The position numbers and the translations under genes are program-made. Positions 32,696-46,100 of a stretch of 64,000 bases of DNA are shown here, in pieces. The notes beneath the pieces are model-generated. The model made no database searches, was not told the origin of the DNA, and was given only the letters and a program-made list of their open reading frames with translations. Positions within the stretch are counted from its first letter, which is position 1. Each line of letters opens with the position of its first letter. The stretch is from positions 51,160-115,159 of the forward strand of contig LSSN01001346.1 of assembly GCA_001970855.1 (NCBI GenBank). Reading direction: 5' to 3'. This DNA is from Smittium culicis (Eukaryota > Kickxellomycota > Harpellomycetes > Harpellales > Legeriomycetaceae).

Positions 32696-34759
32696 ATGGG
32701 CGAAAATAAAAAGCATGCTGCCTCAGATAGCGAATCTGACATCAAAACTCATGTTCAGCACAACTCGAACTTTAAAAACTCCAACAAAAGGCTAAAAACA
32801 CAAGAACCTGATCAAGATTCAATAAACTCAACAAGTTCTAATACGCCTTCAAGCAGCAAAATCAACGATAATTCTTACGGCGTTAACAACAATGAAGACG
32901 CGATAGGTGAAATTGAGTTCAACAAAAACGAGTTGAATCAAATGCTACCAAAAGAGATTTATGCTCATGCCCTATCTGAAATCAACCTCAACACTAGCGA
33001 TAGCCGTTTAGTCGCAACACGTTTACTTGAAGAGGCAATAACCAAGTACGAGCAGCTTCTCTCCCCGAAATCTCCTGGAAATTCTCCTGAACCCTCATTA
33101 CCCAAAACACAGCTTCAGCTCGATTATTTTACAACTCTAATTACCGCTGCCGAATATATCGGCTACATCGAATATGCTAAAACAGCGTGCCTGGTAATAA
33201 AAGCTTTGCAAAATGAAATCAACGCAGGCAACTCCGATCAAGCGTCTGGAAATAGTAGCCCCGCCTCCGACCTGCTTATTTGCACACTCTCGTGCAAAGC
33301 TGAAGTATTAGCGGCAGTTCTGGATCCGAAATATTTTGCTCTAGTCGATGATTCTGATTTCTCTGAACACGAATCTACTAACGAAACTGCTCCAGGTTCA
33401 TCCAGTTGCGATAAATTCTTTTGCTTCGATGACTTGTTTAGATACTGGGAAACTAGCACTAACTACAAGAAATTTCCCGAGTTTGCTATGTCGATCTTTA
33501 AATCCTCATACTCCGCTCTAGAAAAGCCAAAGGTAAATCTCAAGTACAAATTCTAATTCCTTTTTTTTATTTGTTCTTGTTTACGTTTTTGTTTTCGCAC
33601 GCTCTCTTTTACTTATCATTGATATGACCCTAGGTTTTAAATATGATATTGATTATTCCATTGTTTTCCCTATTTTTTCATGTTATGTTAACTACACTAC
33701 TTTACATTTATATTTTATTCTAGCTCATTATTGACTTTATAATTAATTTTAATCTATTTAAGCCTTCATTCAAACCCCTTCCCTAAATATCGATTTTTTT
33801 AATAGGAATTATCTGAATCTACAAACAATTTTAACTTAATTCCAGCAGAAGTATCTGATTTAGCTGAATCTTTATTTTTATACACCGAAATATCGAAAAA
33901 TCTTGATAACGGTTACTTGATTCTTTTTCTCTCTTATCCACTGCTTTTTATATCCATCGCTTCTCTTAAAATTATAATTAATTACTAAAATTAATTATCT
34001 TTTTTACTAAATAGAGTGCAAATTAAAGATATGCGAATTCGTATCTGTTCTTCTTAACAATTGGCTGAATTTCGACGATATAAATGACCTTTTCTCAAAG
34101 ATTACCTGTGAAAATTCAAGCAGTATTTTGCAATGCACGCTTACCTTTTGCAAATCTTCTGTTGGCGCATTCCAGTTTGCTAGCGATCTCGGATTTTCGT
34201 CCGATTATAACTTGGTAAATTTCTTACTTTTTAATACTATTACATTTTATGCAAACGTGATAAAATACTAGCAAAAATAAACTTACTAATAGTAGTGATT
34301 CTAACATTATTGAAGTCTATTGATTTTGTTATTTTAGTTTATAGCCCTTATTTCACGACAACTTTACTTTTTCGATTTACTTTGACTTTTCATCTTAATT
34401 TTCCTTTTTTTTTACTTGTATATTATTGGTAGAGATTTTTATACTGCCCTGAAACTATCATGGCCAGTTTTATTGAAGAAAATTTTGATTTTGAAAACTG
34501 CCAAATTAAAGCTGAAAATCAGCAAGAAAATGGCTTTTTTAGACTTTCAAACAATAAATTGGATACCGGAAGAATTGTTGATGTTCTAAAGCTGTTGGCG
34601 CAGGTCAAGCTATTAAAAATAAGCAGTTTTTTGGTAGAAGATGACGAAGAAGTTTTAAACGAGCTTGATGAAGCTACAAGGTTTTTGAAAGCAGCGCAGT
34701 CTTTATGCCCAGAAGATCAGGCAGTCCAAGATTTGCTGGATGAAATTTTAGATGAATGA
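32696..34759 (+). CDS. Ett1/Nro1-like protein, four exons
   Basis: Yeast Ett1 affects translation termination, and fission yeast Nro1 controls the prolyl hydroxylase Ofd1; this protein resembles that family. Exons: 32696..33532, 33806..33911, 34015..34214 and 34433..34759; introns of 273, 103 and 218 nt; phases 0, 1 and 0 agree and give 489 aa. Residues 1-80 are polar, with a basic nuclear-signal-like cluster (NKRLK). The block EIYAHALSEINL (about 87-98) resembles the IYALALSEL segment of yeast Ett1 as I remember it, followed by helices that fit its TPR-like fold. An acidic Ser/Gly-rich insert lies near 215-235. The acidic C-terminus ends in DLLDEILDE after a helix with FLKAAQSLCPED. It is longer than yeast Ett1 (about 412 aa). 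The family call rests on two short similarities and overall architecture, so it is likely but not certain. Confidence 0.62.
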
Positions 34760-34952
34760 TCTTTATACTTTTTTTTATTTTATTTTTGTTATTAATAAAA
34801 TACTTGTCTCTTTATGCTGACTATTGTCATATTTTTAAAAAAGTCGCTTTATTTGTAGTAAAGTTTTCTTTAGATAAAAAAAAAAGCGGAAACAAAAAGA
34901 TAAATAAAGTATAGAGAATATAGAATTAATGAACAGCAGCAGATTCGGCAGG

Positions 34953-35444
34953 TTACTATAGATATAAAAAAAGATATGGTGAGTTGGTAAAGAAGTGGAT
35001 AAAAATTTATAGAAAGTATGTATTATATCTGTTAAATAAGGGGGTATGAGATAGGAAATATCTTACATAACCAGCACCGATCAGGTAATCAGCGAGTTTT
35101 TCAACGACGCTAGTAGCTTGTCCGGGCTGAACATGTTCGCCATATGTTCCGATCATGACGCAAGTTTTGGCCTTGACGCAGATAACACCAGTACTTTCCT
35201 TCTTGCCGTAAACTGAGCGTTCATTGCAGTTGAGGGCGAAGTACTTGATGCCGCTGAGGTACAAGCCGCTTGCTCTGATTTCAGTTGGGTCGGAGAAAGA
35301 GGCAAGGATGCGTTTGAATTCTTCAGGAGAGATCTTGAATCCGCTGGAGATGGCCCAGGGATTGCCATCTAGACCGTATATTGCGGCTTGGTTGACATAA
35401 CCGGTTCCGACCAAGTTGCTATCGACGTAAGTTTGCCAAGACAT
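34953..35444 (-). CDS. Profilin, two exons, stop codon in its own exon
   Basis: Actin-monomer binding protein that also binds poly-proline and phosphoinositides. The first exon (35444..35067) codes for exactly 126 aa, the length of yeast profilins, from MSWQTYVDSNLVGTG to LADYLIGAGY, the canonical profilin C-terminus. Immediately after the terminal Tyr codon the DNA reads GTAAGA, a strong 5' splice site. An acceptor TATCTATAG ends at 34956 and is followed at once by TAA (34955-34953). Removing this 111-nt intron, a size typical of this window, ends the protein precisely at Gly-Tyr. Without splicing the protein would gain 19 foreign residues; a nearer acceptor (TTTAACAG) would make an intron of only 38 nt and add one Ile. 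It converges with the Ett1-like gene, stop codons 193 bp apart. Confidence 0.93.
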
Positions 35445-36118
35445 TCTTAATTGCAGTGTTTTCTTGAGAGCTGTGAAGAAGAGGTATTAGAGCTTGCTTT
35501 ATCACTACTTTTAATATAGGTAATAAAGGAGGTGGATTTGAGAACAGAAACGAGCTAAAAGGTATCTGATGTCACTTGCTGCTATTTATTATAAAATAAG
35601 CTGTTTTTAAGAACAAAAGAGATTTTGTATTCGATTTTTTTCCAGCTTTACTATGCATTAATTACTATTTATTTATTCTTTATCGTATTTTCTTTATGCG
35701 CCATATTTCTGCCGTTTAAAAATAATAAGTTAGGAAAATAATGCGCTTATTTTGATTCGAGAATAATTGGGCCAGACTCTTCACCTTCAGCCAATAATTT
35801 GTTCTCTACCAATTATTACTGTTCCAATCAGCAATGTTAAATAATTTGCAACTGCAAACAGATCTTTCCAGAACCGCCTCTTACACTACTACACAAACAA
35901 AAAGCTCTTTAGCTCTTGCAAATTATACTCTCATTAAAGCGAACAACTTATCTTGATCACCACACTATATTATTGTATACCACCTTTTTTTTTAAATAAG
36001 CATCCTAACAGATAAGAAGGAGGAGGAATCAACTACAAGTTATATAAACATTATTCATAGTAGCGCTTATATATTTAATTCGTATCAAGCAAGACTATAC
36101 ACGAGTTTATTTTCTCGC
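35445..36118. other. Profilin upstream region
   Basis: The profilin promoter and 5' UTR should lie here. On the plus strand, 35834-35953 is a 39-codon frame with balanced composition starting at an ATG, but I found no splice continuation and no family, so I do not call a gene. Confidence 0.4.
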
Positions 36119-36316
36119 TTAGCCCTTATACGGGTGGGTAAACAATTTTTGATCCACCAAACATAACCAGCTATTTCAATTATTATACTATAATTCCGAA
36201 CCCTTTAGAAATATTGGTATACTGTTAATAAACAGCAAATAATAAATTTGCTTATAAATTATTAACGAATCATAAAATTGATTTTTTTTTAAATGTGTTG
36301 GACGGAAAAGGGTTAA
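36119..36316. mobile_element. TTAA-type MITE, copy C (198 bp)
   Basis: Left end TTAGCCCTTATACGGGTGG, right end GTGTTGGACGGAAAAGGGTTAA. The ends are imperfect inverted repeats flanked by TTAG/TTAA. It aligns along its whole length with the reverse complement of copy A, with the same total length, and shares the TTTTTGATC box just inside the left end. Non-coding. Confidence 0.7.
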
Positions 36317-36898
36317 TCTTTTATTTTATTTTTTTTTGGATCTCAGTTCAAATTCTTAAAAATTCTTTTAATTTCCACGCCGTTTAGTCCATCACTTAAA
36401 ATCCTTCTGGACGACACTTAATGGAATTCTTGCTACAAACTATTTCTTATTGGCCTATTGAATTTTTTAGTTCATTTTAATAAACATTATTGACTAGATT
36501 AGTTCAAACTTTTGCTACTGCATATATATTTTTCGCTTTATTGTCTCTATTTGCTAAAAAAAAAAAATACAAAAATAGCAACCTGCCAACCTATCCTTTT
36601 TATTGGGAAACTACAATTTTCAATATATTGCACTCACTAACTGATTTTAATTGACCTCTTCGTCAAGAGTAATTCCTTGTTAAATCTATCGCTTTTATAC
36701 CTTTCATTCTAGTAAATACGCTCGAAAAATATAATTGATCCGTAAGTGATTAAAATATGAAAATACACTCTTCTTCTTGTAAGATTCGTAAATAAATCAA
36801 CCAATAACAATTCGAAATTTATTTAAAAATATATATCAAAGAATAATATAAAAATAAATAAAAAATATCAGTAGTAGTGATACTAGAGTATTACCACT
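36317..36898. other. AT-rich intergenic stretch
   Basis: No gene or clear repeat is seen. Confidence 0.5.
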
Positions 36899-38132
36899 AT
36901 GGAAACTTATGATTTTAGCTCCAATCTTCATACCAACACCAGTTTGACAAAAAATGCTTCAGCTATCCCAAAGAATTCAGATGTTGGATTAACAGGTTAT
37001 AAAAAAATAGTTTAATAAAGCGAATATACCAATAAACTAGTGCCCATAATGAAGATGATCTCGGGTATTAAACCAAAAATAAGAAAGATGATTTATATGC
37101 GTGGAACTCCATTCGAATTAGGGCGCAAACTTGATGAATTCAAAGTAGATATCGACATTATTATTGAGTACATTTAATCGTGCTTGAATTAGACTATAAA
37201 AGATTTTTTTGCTTTAGAAATTCAAATATGAAGCAAGCGTGGGTGTGGTTAAATAAAAAGAAGTAAATATTGAGAAAAAATAATAGAGTCTTTCAAACAA
37301 TCAAATATATTAAAGAATTTAAATACAATTCATTACCTTCATATAATGGGCTTATTGAATGTGAGGTTCCCCAAAAAAACCCATAAAATGTTGAGCATTA
37401 TTGGAGAATTTATTGATTTAACAGCTCTAAAACGCACAAAATATAACTATTACCCATCAAAGAGCATAAAAAATATATTAAAAACTATAAAAGAAAGTGG
37501 AATCCCTAATATAATAAACTTTAACATCGTAATGGTTGTTTTAATGTGGAATGGAGGTCAAAAAGTATGTGCGTATTGTAAAGAAAATACACGCTGGTAA
37601 TACGTCTACCCAAAAATAAAAACGAAAAACAGAAAAAAGTCTAGAAAAAATACCTCAAAAAATATAAAAAAGATTTTTATTGAAGCAATCAAAGATGTTA
37701 AAAAAAATTGTCTAAGAGTTACAAAAATTATAAAAGACATAGATTCAGTAATTGGATTTTAAATCCATCAGGTGAATCTCACTGATCATATAATCGATCT
37801 TAAAGCTACTTCTTTTATCGTATCGAACGTTTATAATATTTTAATTATAGAAACTAAAAATAGATCAATGTAAAAAAGTCGCTAAAAAAAAAAGCAACCC
37901 TGAAAAAAATCTTGAAAATGCTAATTTTTTATAAGAGAAGATGAAAAGAGACGAAAAGACTATTTATGATCAATATTTTGTTAGATTCAAAAAGTCCCCA
38001 ATCTTAATAAGATTAAAATCTGTCAATGATAATTTGCATATAGAAGCATTAGTGAACCTGGGGAGCAAAGATAATCTAAATCTAGATAATACAAAAAGTA
38101 CTAGTAATATGAATGTTTTTTATTTATCTTAA
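36899..38132 (+). pseudogene. Decayed retroelement gag/protease region
   Basis: Several short plus-strand frames in succession look like one broken gag gene: an ATG frame at 36899-37014; a frame at about 37024-37179; one at about 37346-37600 that ends in CAYCKENTRW, resembling a CCHC zinc knuckle whose His is replaced and whose tail is lost to a stop; then Lys-rich frames; and, near 38040-38080, IEALVNLGSKDN, which looks like a retroviral-type protease motif (D-[TS]-G) with its catalytic Asp changed to Asn. Stops and frameshifts separate the parts. Together they suggest an old LTR-type element, different from the intact Ty3 copy; the pol part is not recognisable further on. Confidence 0.45.
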
Positions 38133-41095
38133 CAGCGATTGGACTGGATAATTCTGAGGTTATGAGTAGGAAAAAATATTAAAAATATAAAAAATATATA
38201 AATAAAAATAATCTACTTTATTTAGCTACTATAACAAACAATTAATAAACTATTAAACATCCATGATGGACCCGAATAAAAAAATACAACAAAACCCAAG
38301 TATAGGCAAGATTGGGGTCGAAAATTCAACATATATCTGCTGAAATTAAAATTAATCAAACATCGCCCTTAAAAAATATGAATAATTGTTTTTTTAATAT
38401 AACTTTAAAATTTTTTTGATTTTATAAACTGCTTAAAAAGCATAATAGATATTAGTGATTAAATAAATACTGAATCATTGAAAAATTTAAAGCGACTTGA
38501 AAAAAAATCAAAAACTTTGACATTGAATTTGGTAAAAAAAAAATCAAATGATATTTTAGAAAAACACAAGTTATTTCTCCAATTATTCTAGGAAATTCCA
38601 AGTGCAGACTTTTTAAGCCATGAAATGTTTTAAAGTAAATACTTTCGCTTAAATTTTTAATTAAAGATGGATAAACAGAAAAAATAAATTTATGATTACT
38701 CGATAAATATCTAAATAGTGTGAAGCGATTCTGCGGCAAAACTCTCAAAATAATTAGCTCAAAAGCCAAAAAATCCCATACCAAATTAATTACAATAACC
38801 TAGTTAACAAATTGGTTAAAATAACTTTTTCCGATTATCTCATGTTGTATAAGTTTATAAATCTCTTGAATAACCAATAAAATATTTTTTAAGCTATTAT
38901 TAAACCCATTCCATAAACCAATATCAAAAAAATTTAAAGCTATAAATTTTTTTGTTATATCTGAAGACAAATATATTATTTAATTTAAACATTACAATTA
39001 AATAAAATAATAACGTCTCTTATCATTTAGCTATATTGAAAAAATTTTTATCATTATTTCTTTTTGGATTATAAAAAAAATTCCTTAAATAATTAAATAT
39101 CTGATATATTTTTTACCTCGATTGAAAAAAAATTTTAATTACAATTAAGATGACATAAAAAGTAATAGAGAGACTATAGATGAAAAAGCTCCAGAAATCC
39201 GATTTTTTTCACGTTTAATGAATCAATTTATAAATTCAAGAAAGTACAAATAAGCAGAAAGTATAATTAAAACTCGAATATATTCAATGCTAACCACATA
39301 GCTAGAATGAAAGAACGCTATTATATTAATGTAACTATAACTTTAAATTATAATTTTTTTTAAAGTATAGCTTATTGGAAAATAAAAAATATTTAAATTA
39401 TTTATTACTGAAATATGTTTTTTTTTAAATCAAACTTAATTGTAATAGACATAGTTCTTTAAATATTTTTATCGAAAATATATAATCATTGATACTTTAT
39501 ACCTCGTACATCTATTCAATGATTCATATATATTACTCTAATATATATATATTATATCAATCTTCCAAGGGCTACAAATTTATGGCTACTTTAGCTTATT
39601 TTTTATATGAAATTTTTCTATTTTGTCTGTTAAGTTCAATGTCTTGTATCATAATTTCTGTATTTTTCTGTTCAAAAATTAGTTATATATACAACTATTT
39701 GAAGGATGGATCATTATCCTAACTAATACTAAAAAAATTGTGTACAATCATTCGATATTTTTTTTTTTTTGGCAACTGATAAAATCTGGTATGTAATGAC
39801 TTCATTTTTAAGTCGAATGTGTTGGTGCAGTAGTCTAGTTTCGACTATTAAGACCGAATTGACATATAATCAATTAAAATCATCCGCGATAGTTAATTGT
39901 TTTGGATCTAAAAATTTTACTATCTCGTTAAAAACCCAATTTAATGTCTATTAATGGAACAAGTGTTAGAAATAAAGCAGTGAACTTTTTTTCTTATAAT
40001 TATATAGTGATTTTTGATATCTCCTTTTACAAATTATTCTCTTGTATGTATCTATATATGTTTTGAATAAAGTGAAAATAGCATTGAGATATCGCAGATA
40101 TAGAAAATATTGATGTTGATGATTTTATTATTACTAACTCAAAATCAGATATTACCGTAAGAGATCTTCTTATCCATATATAGCTATTGAGAAAATAATT
40201 TTATGCTTTATTATTAGATAATTAATAAATCTTAATTTTTTTTGTTTTATGAAAAGCAGTATACTAACGCGAAGACTTGATTTTCATACCAACAATGTAT
40301 CGTAAAAGCTTGGCATAAAATTTTAGATGCTGTTTTAAATATACCATCAATAAAATTCGTCTTAAACTTGAATAGATAGACAAGATTTTCTCGAGTTGAG
40401 AATATTGCAACTTTGTTCATTGTATCCTTAAAAATATTAGAAAATGTCAAAAACTGATCACAATTTAAATTTATAAACAAATAATCTGATTTTTGGGCTA
40501 TTTTTTTATAAAGTGTTAGGGCTATTCGACAGAAAAATTTTTTTCATGCTCAAATTTCTAATAAATAATATTCTTTTACTATATATAATAATTCTTCGAC
40601 GTTTAATTTGCTTACAAAGCGTGAAACTAAAAATGAAGGGGTAGCTTCAGATTCGAAATATTTTTCTTTATTTTTGTTGTCTTTACTCTTTGTTGATATA
40701 AACTACGCATTTGAATTAAAATAATTTGAAGTAAATTTTATTTCATGTGTCATTTCACAATTAGTAGCTATCTTTTCTTTGAAATATTTTTTATCTTTTT
40801 ATTCCCAATATATATTCTTTTCTTCATTTTTTGACCTTTTTTTGGTGGGTAAAACCTTTCTATACTACAGAATTGGTATTCATATTAGTTATTAGGATAT
40901 AAAAAGAGTATTCGTAAGATTTCGTCCTCATAATATAGACTTTCGATGCCATACGCAAACTTTACAGTAAATCGTTTTTGATTACAATGAACACTGAAAA
41001 TTTTGTGCATCAGCTGTATACCTTTGCTTATGAATAAAATATAATTTAAAATATATTCGACAAAAATAATTAAACGACAGCTTTTCCTACTCATG
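38133..41095. other. AT-rich stretch with no supported gene
   Basis: About 38440-38800 may contain unrecognisable remains of the element to its left: it is denser in open frames on both strands but shows no motif. Near 40510-40535 the string AAAGTGTTAGGGCTATTCGA resembles a right end of the TTAA-type MITE family. Nothing else is seen. Confidence 0.4.
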
Positions 41096-43124
41096 ATAAA
41101 GCAACATCTCTTATTATTCTGAATCTGATGCTAAAATTCTTGCTCGAGAAATCAACAAAAGCTCATTAGACCTTCTCAGACTTGGGCACATCTACACCCA
41201 GAAGTGAGAAAAATCCATGAACTGCTATTGCATCGTGCTCTGAATATGTCAAATAAATCGCTATCGCCAAACCGAACTCGAAAAACCTGAAAAACAGCCC
41301 TTATTTCATCCGTATACTTTGGAGAAAATCGACAAAGCTAAAGATGTAAAAGGAAAATCCAGGCTGATTAGACAGGCTCTACCAGGGATCTCAAAATTAA
41401 CTATCATATACAGATTAACTACCAATATCCAAATAACAGAGCCAGTTTCGCTATCAGAGGACCCGGTCAAACAAGATTTTTCGGAAACATGCAATCGAAC
41501 TAAAGTGGCCTCAAAAACCCATAAAAAATTTAAAAAAGCTCTAGTAACGGCTACGATTGTACATTCAAGCAAATAGGAAACCCATTCAAAAATCACACGG
41601 GGTTTCAGAATGGTGGAGAGAAAAAAAAATAGTTCCATCAAAAGTTGGGTCATCGATAGTATGAAATAAAGAGTCGACCCAGATAATAATTTGGGGTCGT
41701 TAATCCCTCAGGATGTCCCAAAAAATCGCGAAAAAATATTTTTAAAAAGCGCCAAAAATTTTTTTCCGTAATTTGAAGAAAATTTTAAACAAAAAAACGG
41801 TGGCTCTTGGAACGGACGATCATTCCGTTTTTTTTTTTCCAAAATCGTCTCCAAATGACTGAAAATTTCGATAAAAATGATCAAAAATTACCCTCAAAAC
41901 CGATCCAGAAAATCGTCAGATGATCACATGGATAATCAGAAACAAATTCACCAAAAAAAAAAAATTTAAATTTTTTTTAATAAAGACAGCCCTGAGACCG
42001 ACAGAATCAGTCAAAACAACAAATTCATTTTCAATTCCTTACATGATATCAGTGAATCTAAATTCGTGAGAATAGCATATTCAAAGTAATTGGTGTTTAG
42101 AAACACTGGAAAATGGATATATGATACGATTTACTCAGAAACCTCCACCAACATAGAATAAGGATTATATGCTGAAATCAACACAAACTCAAGCGATACA
42201 CAACATGGTGCAAGAATATTTGATATTGGGGACAATTCGAGTAGCTCAGGATACAGATACCACACATACATTCCCTATATTTGGGAAAGAGGAACCTTCC
42301 AAAGCTTACCTTATATATATGACTCATATAAATGAATAAATATTGAAAAAAAGTTTCAAGATGGAAGGAGTAGAATCGCTGAGAGATGTATTTTACCATC
42401 CAATTTCAAGTAAAAATCTTACATAAATATGACTTATAATCACCTACCTTTAGACCCGGAATCGACAAAAATGTGTCGACCACTAATCAAGGGAATATAC
42501 CGAATTTCTTTCAATCATCTTCTGTTAGGCACGAAGGGATGAATAAAGACAGGTCTAAGGATGAACCAAAACTGAAACTATCACTGTGACTAAGAATAAG
42601 ATAGTGCTATTTATTTAATATTATAGGAATAATATATATTTAATGGGATAAATATAATAAAATAAATAATACACTTAGGTTTTTCTAAAAGATGGAAAAA
42701 GGTTGCCCTTTTATACTTATTGAAGAAAAATCTAAATGATATTAATAATATAAATTAATCAGGAATTATTAATTTTCAAATAATGGCTTCAAGAATATTA
42801 TAAAATGTTCTAGAAGGTTCCAGGAGCAGCCGGAAATAATCTATGAATAACATTACATTTTATTCCATAATTTTCCATGATTTTTTTTGATTTTCCATAA
42901 GTTTTTATTGTATTCCAAAATCTTCCATAAAGCTCTAGATTGTTTCTGTGAATAAAATAGGTGATATGCACAAAGTCTTAGAACTTGCAGCTGAATGTAG
43001 TTATCAAGCTCGCGCCTCCGCTTTTGCGGTCGCTATTAGGGACCAGTGCAAGCTGCGCCACGATATTATCGAAGGATTTGTATATACTGTCGGCGAACGT
43101 CAAAGTCAAATGATTATACAATAG
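41096..43124 (+). pseudogene. Decayed coding-like islands, probably remains of a retroelement
   Basis: Three plus-strand pieces stand out from the AT-rich background by composition and open frames: about 41100-41660 (including an 85-codon frame at 41319-41576, basic and Thr/Ser-rich), 42205-42339 (44 codons from an ATG) and 42966-43124 (52 codons from an ATG, with AECSYQARASAFAVAIRDQC). They are separated by stops and homopolymer runs. The last has a helical Ala/Arg/Gln-rich look, as in capsid-like gag segments, but I cannot name a family. A small hairpin-like string (AACGGA...TCCGTT) lies near 41812-41832. Confidence 0.35.
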
Positions 43125-46100
43125 CGATACCAACTCAATTATGAATAAAAGCGGATTTTGAGCAGTTTTAAAAAACTGTCTCGATTAGAAGTATTTGCAA
43201 GTTCGGAAAGTATAGCTTTGATGTCATCTTTTATTTGATTTTTTTTGTTAAAATTTTTAAAAATAATTGGGGGTGAGGAAGGTTGAGAGTTATAATATTT
43301 GCCATAAAAGGTACATACAATAAGTCACTAGAAACTAATAAAAAAATTTAGAGTGATTTAAATTTTAAATTCTTAAATACTTTGAATTGGTTTTATAAAT
43401 AGAAATACTTTCCTATTTTTCAAATATCCCGATGTAAATAAAATAATAAAATATCACTACCAATTCAAAAAAAATTATATAGAAAATATACCCCCAAAAT
43501 AAATTTGTTTATTTAATATTAATATATTTTACAGACTTTTTTTTACATATTTTTTTGCCACCAAGAAAAAATGAATAACTACTTCCAATTCATATTCAGC
43601 GTAAACTAGCTTAATATTAAACTAAAAATATTAGTTTAGCAAATTTTATACTATTTATTTGAGTTTTTTTGGAGCTAGAATTACAAAAATTTTGCGCTCA
43701 AACAAATCCCAACCGCCAATAATTTGAATCGATTTAAAAAAAATTAATACGAATTTTTATCCCAGCAAAAAATTGTTTATGCTCTATTCTATTTACGACA
43801 TTTTGGTAATACTAAAAATATACCTAGTTAAAATATGTGCTAACGATCCTAACTCACAATAATAATACACTATTGAGGCTGATAAATTATAAATATTTAT
43901 TAATGCATAAGCCTGATAATCATCCCATAGCCTTTTTTAGTAAATTTCGATTTCGATTAGATTTTTTTTTTGAGTATCGAATATAGAGTATTTAAATTTT
44001 TTATTTTTATTTTTAAAAATAAATAAACAAATTCTGTCAATATTTCTAATAACTATAAATAAAATTAATCACAATAGATAGAATACTTCCTAAATAATAC
44101 TAGCTTCAAAAAAATATAAGATAAAAAAATACGAAAATACCGTTCATACCTCCAATTTTTTATTTAGAGGTAGGATTATCTTCCAAAATAAATTTAAAAT
44201 TTTATTTTTTAAGCTCAAATTGGTTTAATTTGATTTATTTTTTCAACCCTTTCAGGGGCGATAGGTGATTTATGTCTATTTTAAGATTTTGAAATGGCGC
44301 GAAGTAATCCAAAAAATCCTAAAAAAAATTATCTTTTATAATTAATTTTGAAACTTTATTCGATTAAATACTATTTCTTTTTATTCCCTAGCTTTAAAAG
44401 CAAATAAAATGTTTATCGCGTGGAAAACTGTGATAATTTCGAAGAACTTGTATAGGCTCTTAAGAGATAGCATTTCGTTATTAAAGACAATGAAAAGAAT
44501 GAAGCATATCGTTTTTCGCAACAAGAGGTTTTTTTTCGCGAAAAATTTCTGCTTTTTCTTAAATTAATTACTTCAGTTCGTTCTTAAATCATATTATTTA
44601 CCTATACTATATAACTGAAACATCCAATATTTCAAATAGTCATATAAATAGGGCCAAAAGACGGGGCTTAAAGAGGCGCACACTTTTTTTTTCATAAAAA
44701 AATAAAAATATAAATACCAAATAAAAATACCAAATTTTATTACGACGAAACTTTTTATACATATCTTAATTAATAACCTTAGTGATAAAGCTATGTACGC
44801 GGCACAAATAAATCCGAGATATATTTATATGATTAGTCAAAAAAAATTCAATAAAAAAATATTGAAAATGTTTTCAGTTTTTTGTTTGTTTTTTATTTAT
44901 AAAATATATTTTCTATAAAAAATATATTTTCAAGCTATTGGATAATTTAGTTACTCATAAGGCTAATTAAAGCAAAGGAAAAAAACTATTTTTGCAAGTT
45001 TAACTGCATAAAAAACCCTATAATATAAAATCGGATCACAATTCAAAAAATAAACACTAGATATATTGTAGTCTATTTTGATTATCAAGATATGTATAGT
45101 TGTTAAACCTTGAAAGAAATGTGCAAATATTAAAATTAATTTTTGAGTTAAATTTATATATTCCAATATCAAAAAAAAAACTTAGATATATATATATAAA
45201 GATTGATCTTTGAATCGTTAAAATTTTATTAAATATAAGTAGGCTATATAAAATTAGTTAACAAACATAACTAAGATTGAAAAAAAAAACATTTTACATT
45301 ATAATTTGAATAAAATAATATAATATAATTAATCATAAATTATATTGAATTTATCGTAAAAATAACCCAATTTATGCACTAATCTGATCTAATCAATTGA
45401 AAAATTTTAGAAAACTCATAGAAGTGATACTATTAAATATTAAACCTCTGATAAAAAATTGATAATTATAATTTAACATAAGTTTTTTTTATCCGTAAAC
45501 GCCCCTAGTTGGCACTTATTTGAGCCAACGATTTAATTAACTATAGCTTACTCTTTAAATTTATACTACTAAATATATAAATATATATTTAGGCTAAATA
45601 TTTTTTATTGGAGCTGTGTCTTTTTTTTTTTGTGGTAATGTTCATGATTGGTAATTTTTTGAATTAACTATTTGATCAGTATTAAAATCATTTATTTAGA
45701 ATATACTTGTGAGATCCTTTGAAGACACAGAATTTTTCTATTAAAGCATTCCTTTGTTTTAAATTTACCTACTGCTAAAAACTATTTAGAATATTCTTTG
45801 ACCGGATTAAATAGCTTTTCAATTAAATCTTACTAATTTTTATTAAAAAAATAGTTACAAGGAGAAAAAATTTCCTCTGTTTCTAGTTATCTCTATTTTA
45901 TATGTATCATTACTATGATAAACACTAATGCTCAATGTTAGTGATAACTATGAAAAATAATTAATTTTTTTTATATTAACTAGATATCAAATATATTATT
46001 TAATTATTTTCAATTATTATTACATTTTATTTATATATCATAATTTTCGTTTTTACTATTCGTTATTAGCTTTTAGTTATAAAATCAAATTAAATCAATG

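Noticed and set aside
35007..35066. Profilin C-terminal extension of 19 residues
   Set aside because: Profilins end at Gly-Tyr; the extension starts exactly with a 5' splice site.
38452..38784. A 110-codon minus-strand frame
   Set aside because: Phe/Leu/Ile-rich, with no motif; probably a by-product of Lys-rich A/T sequence on the other strand.
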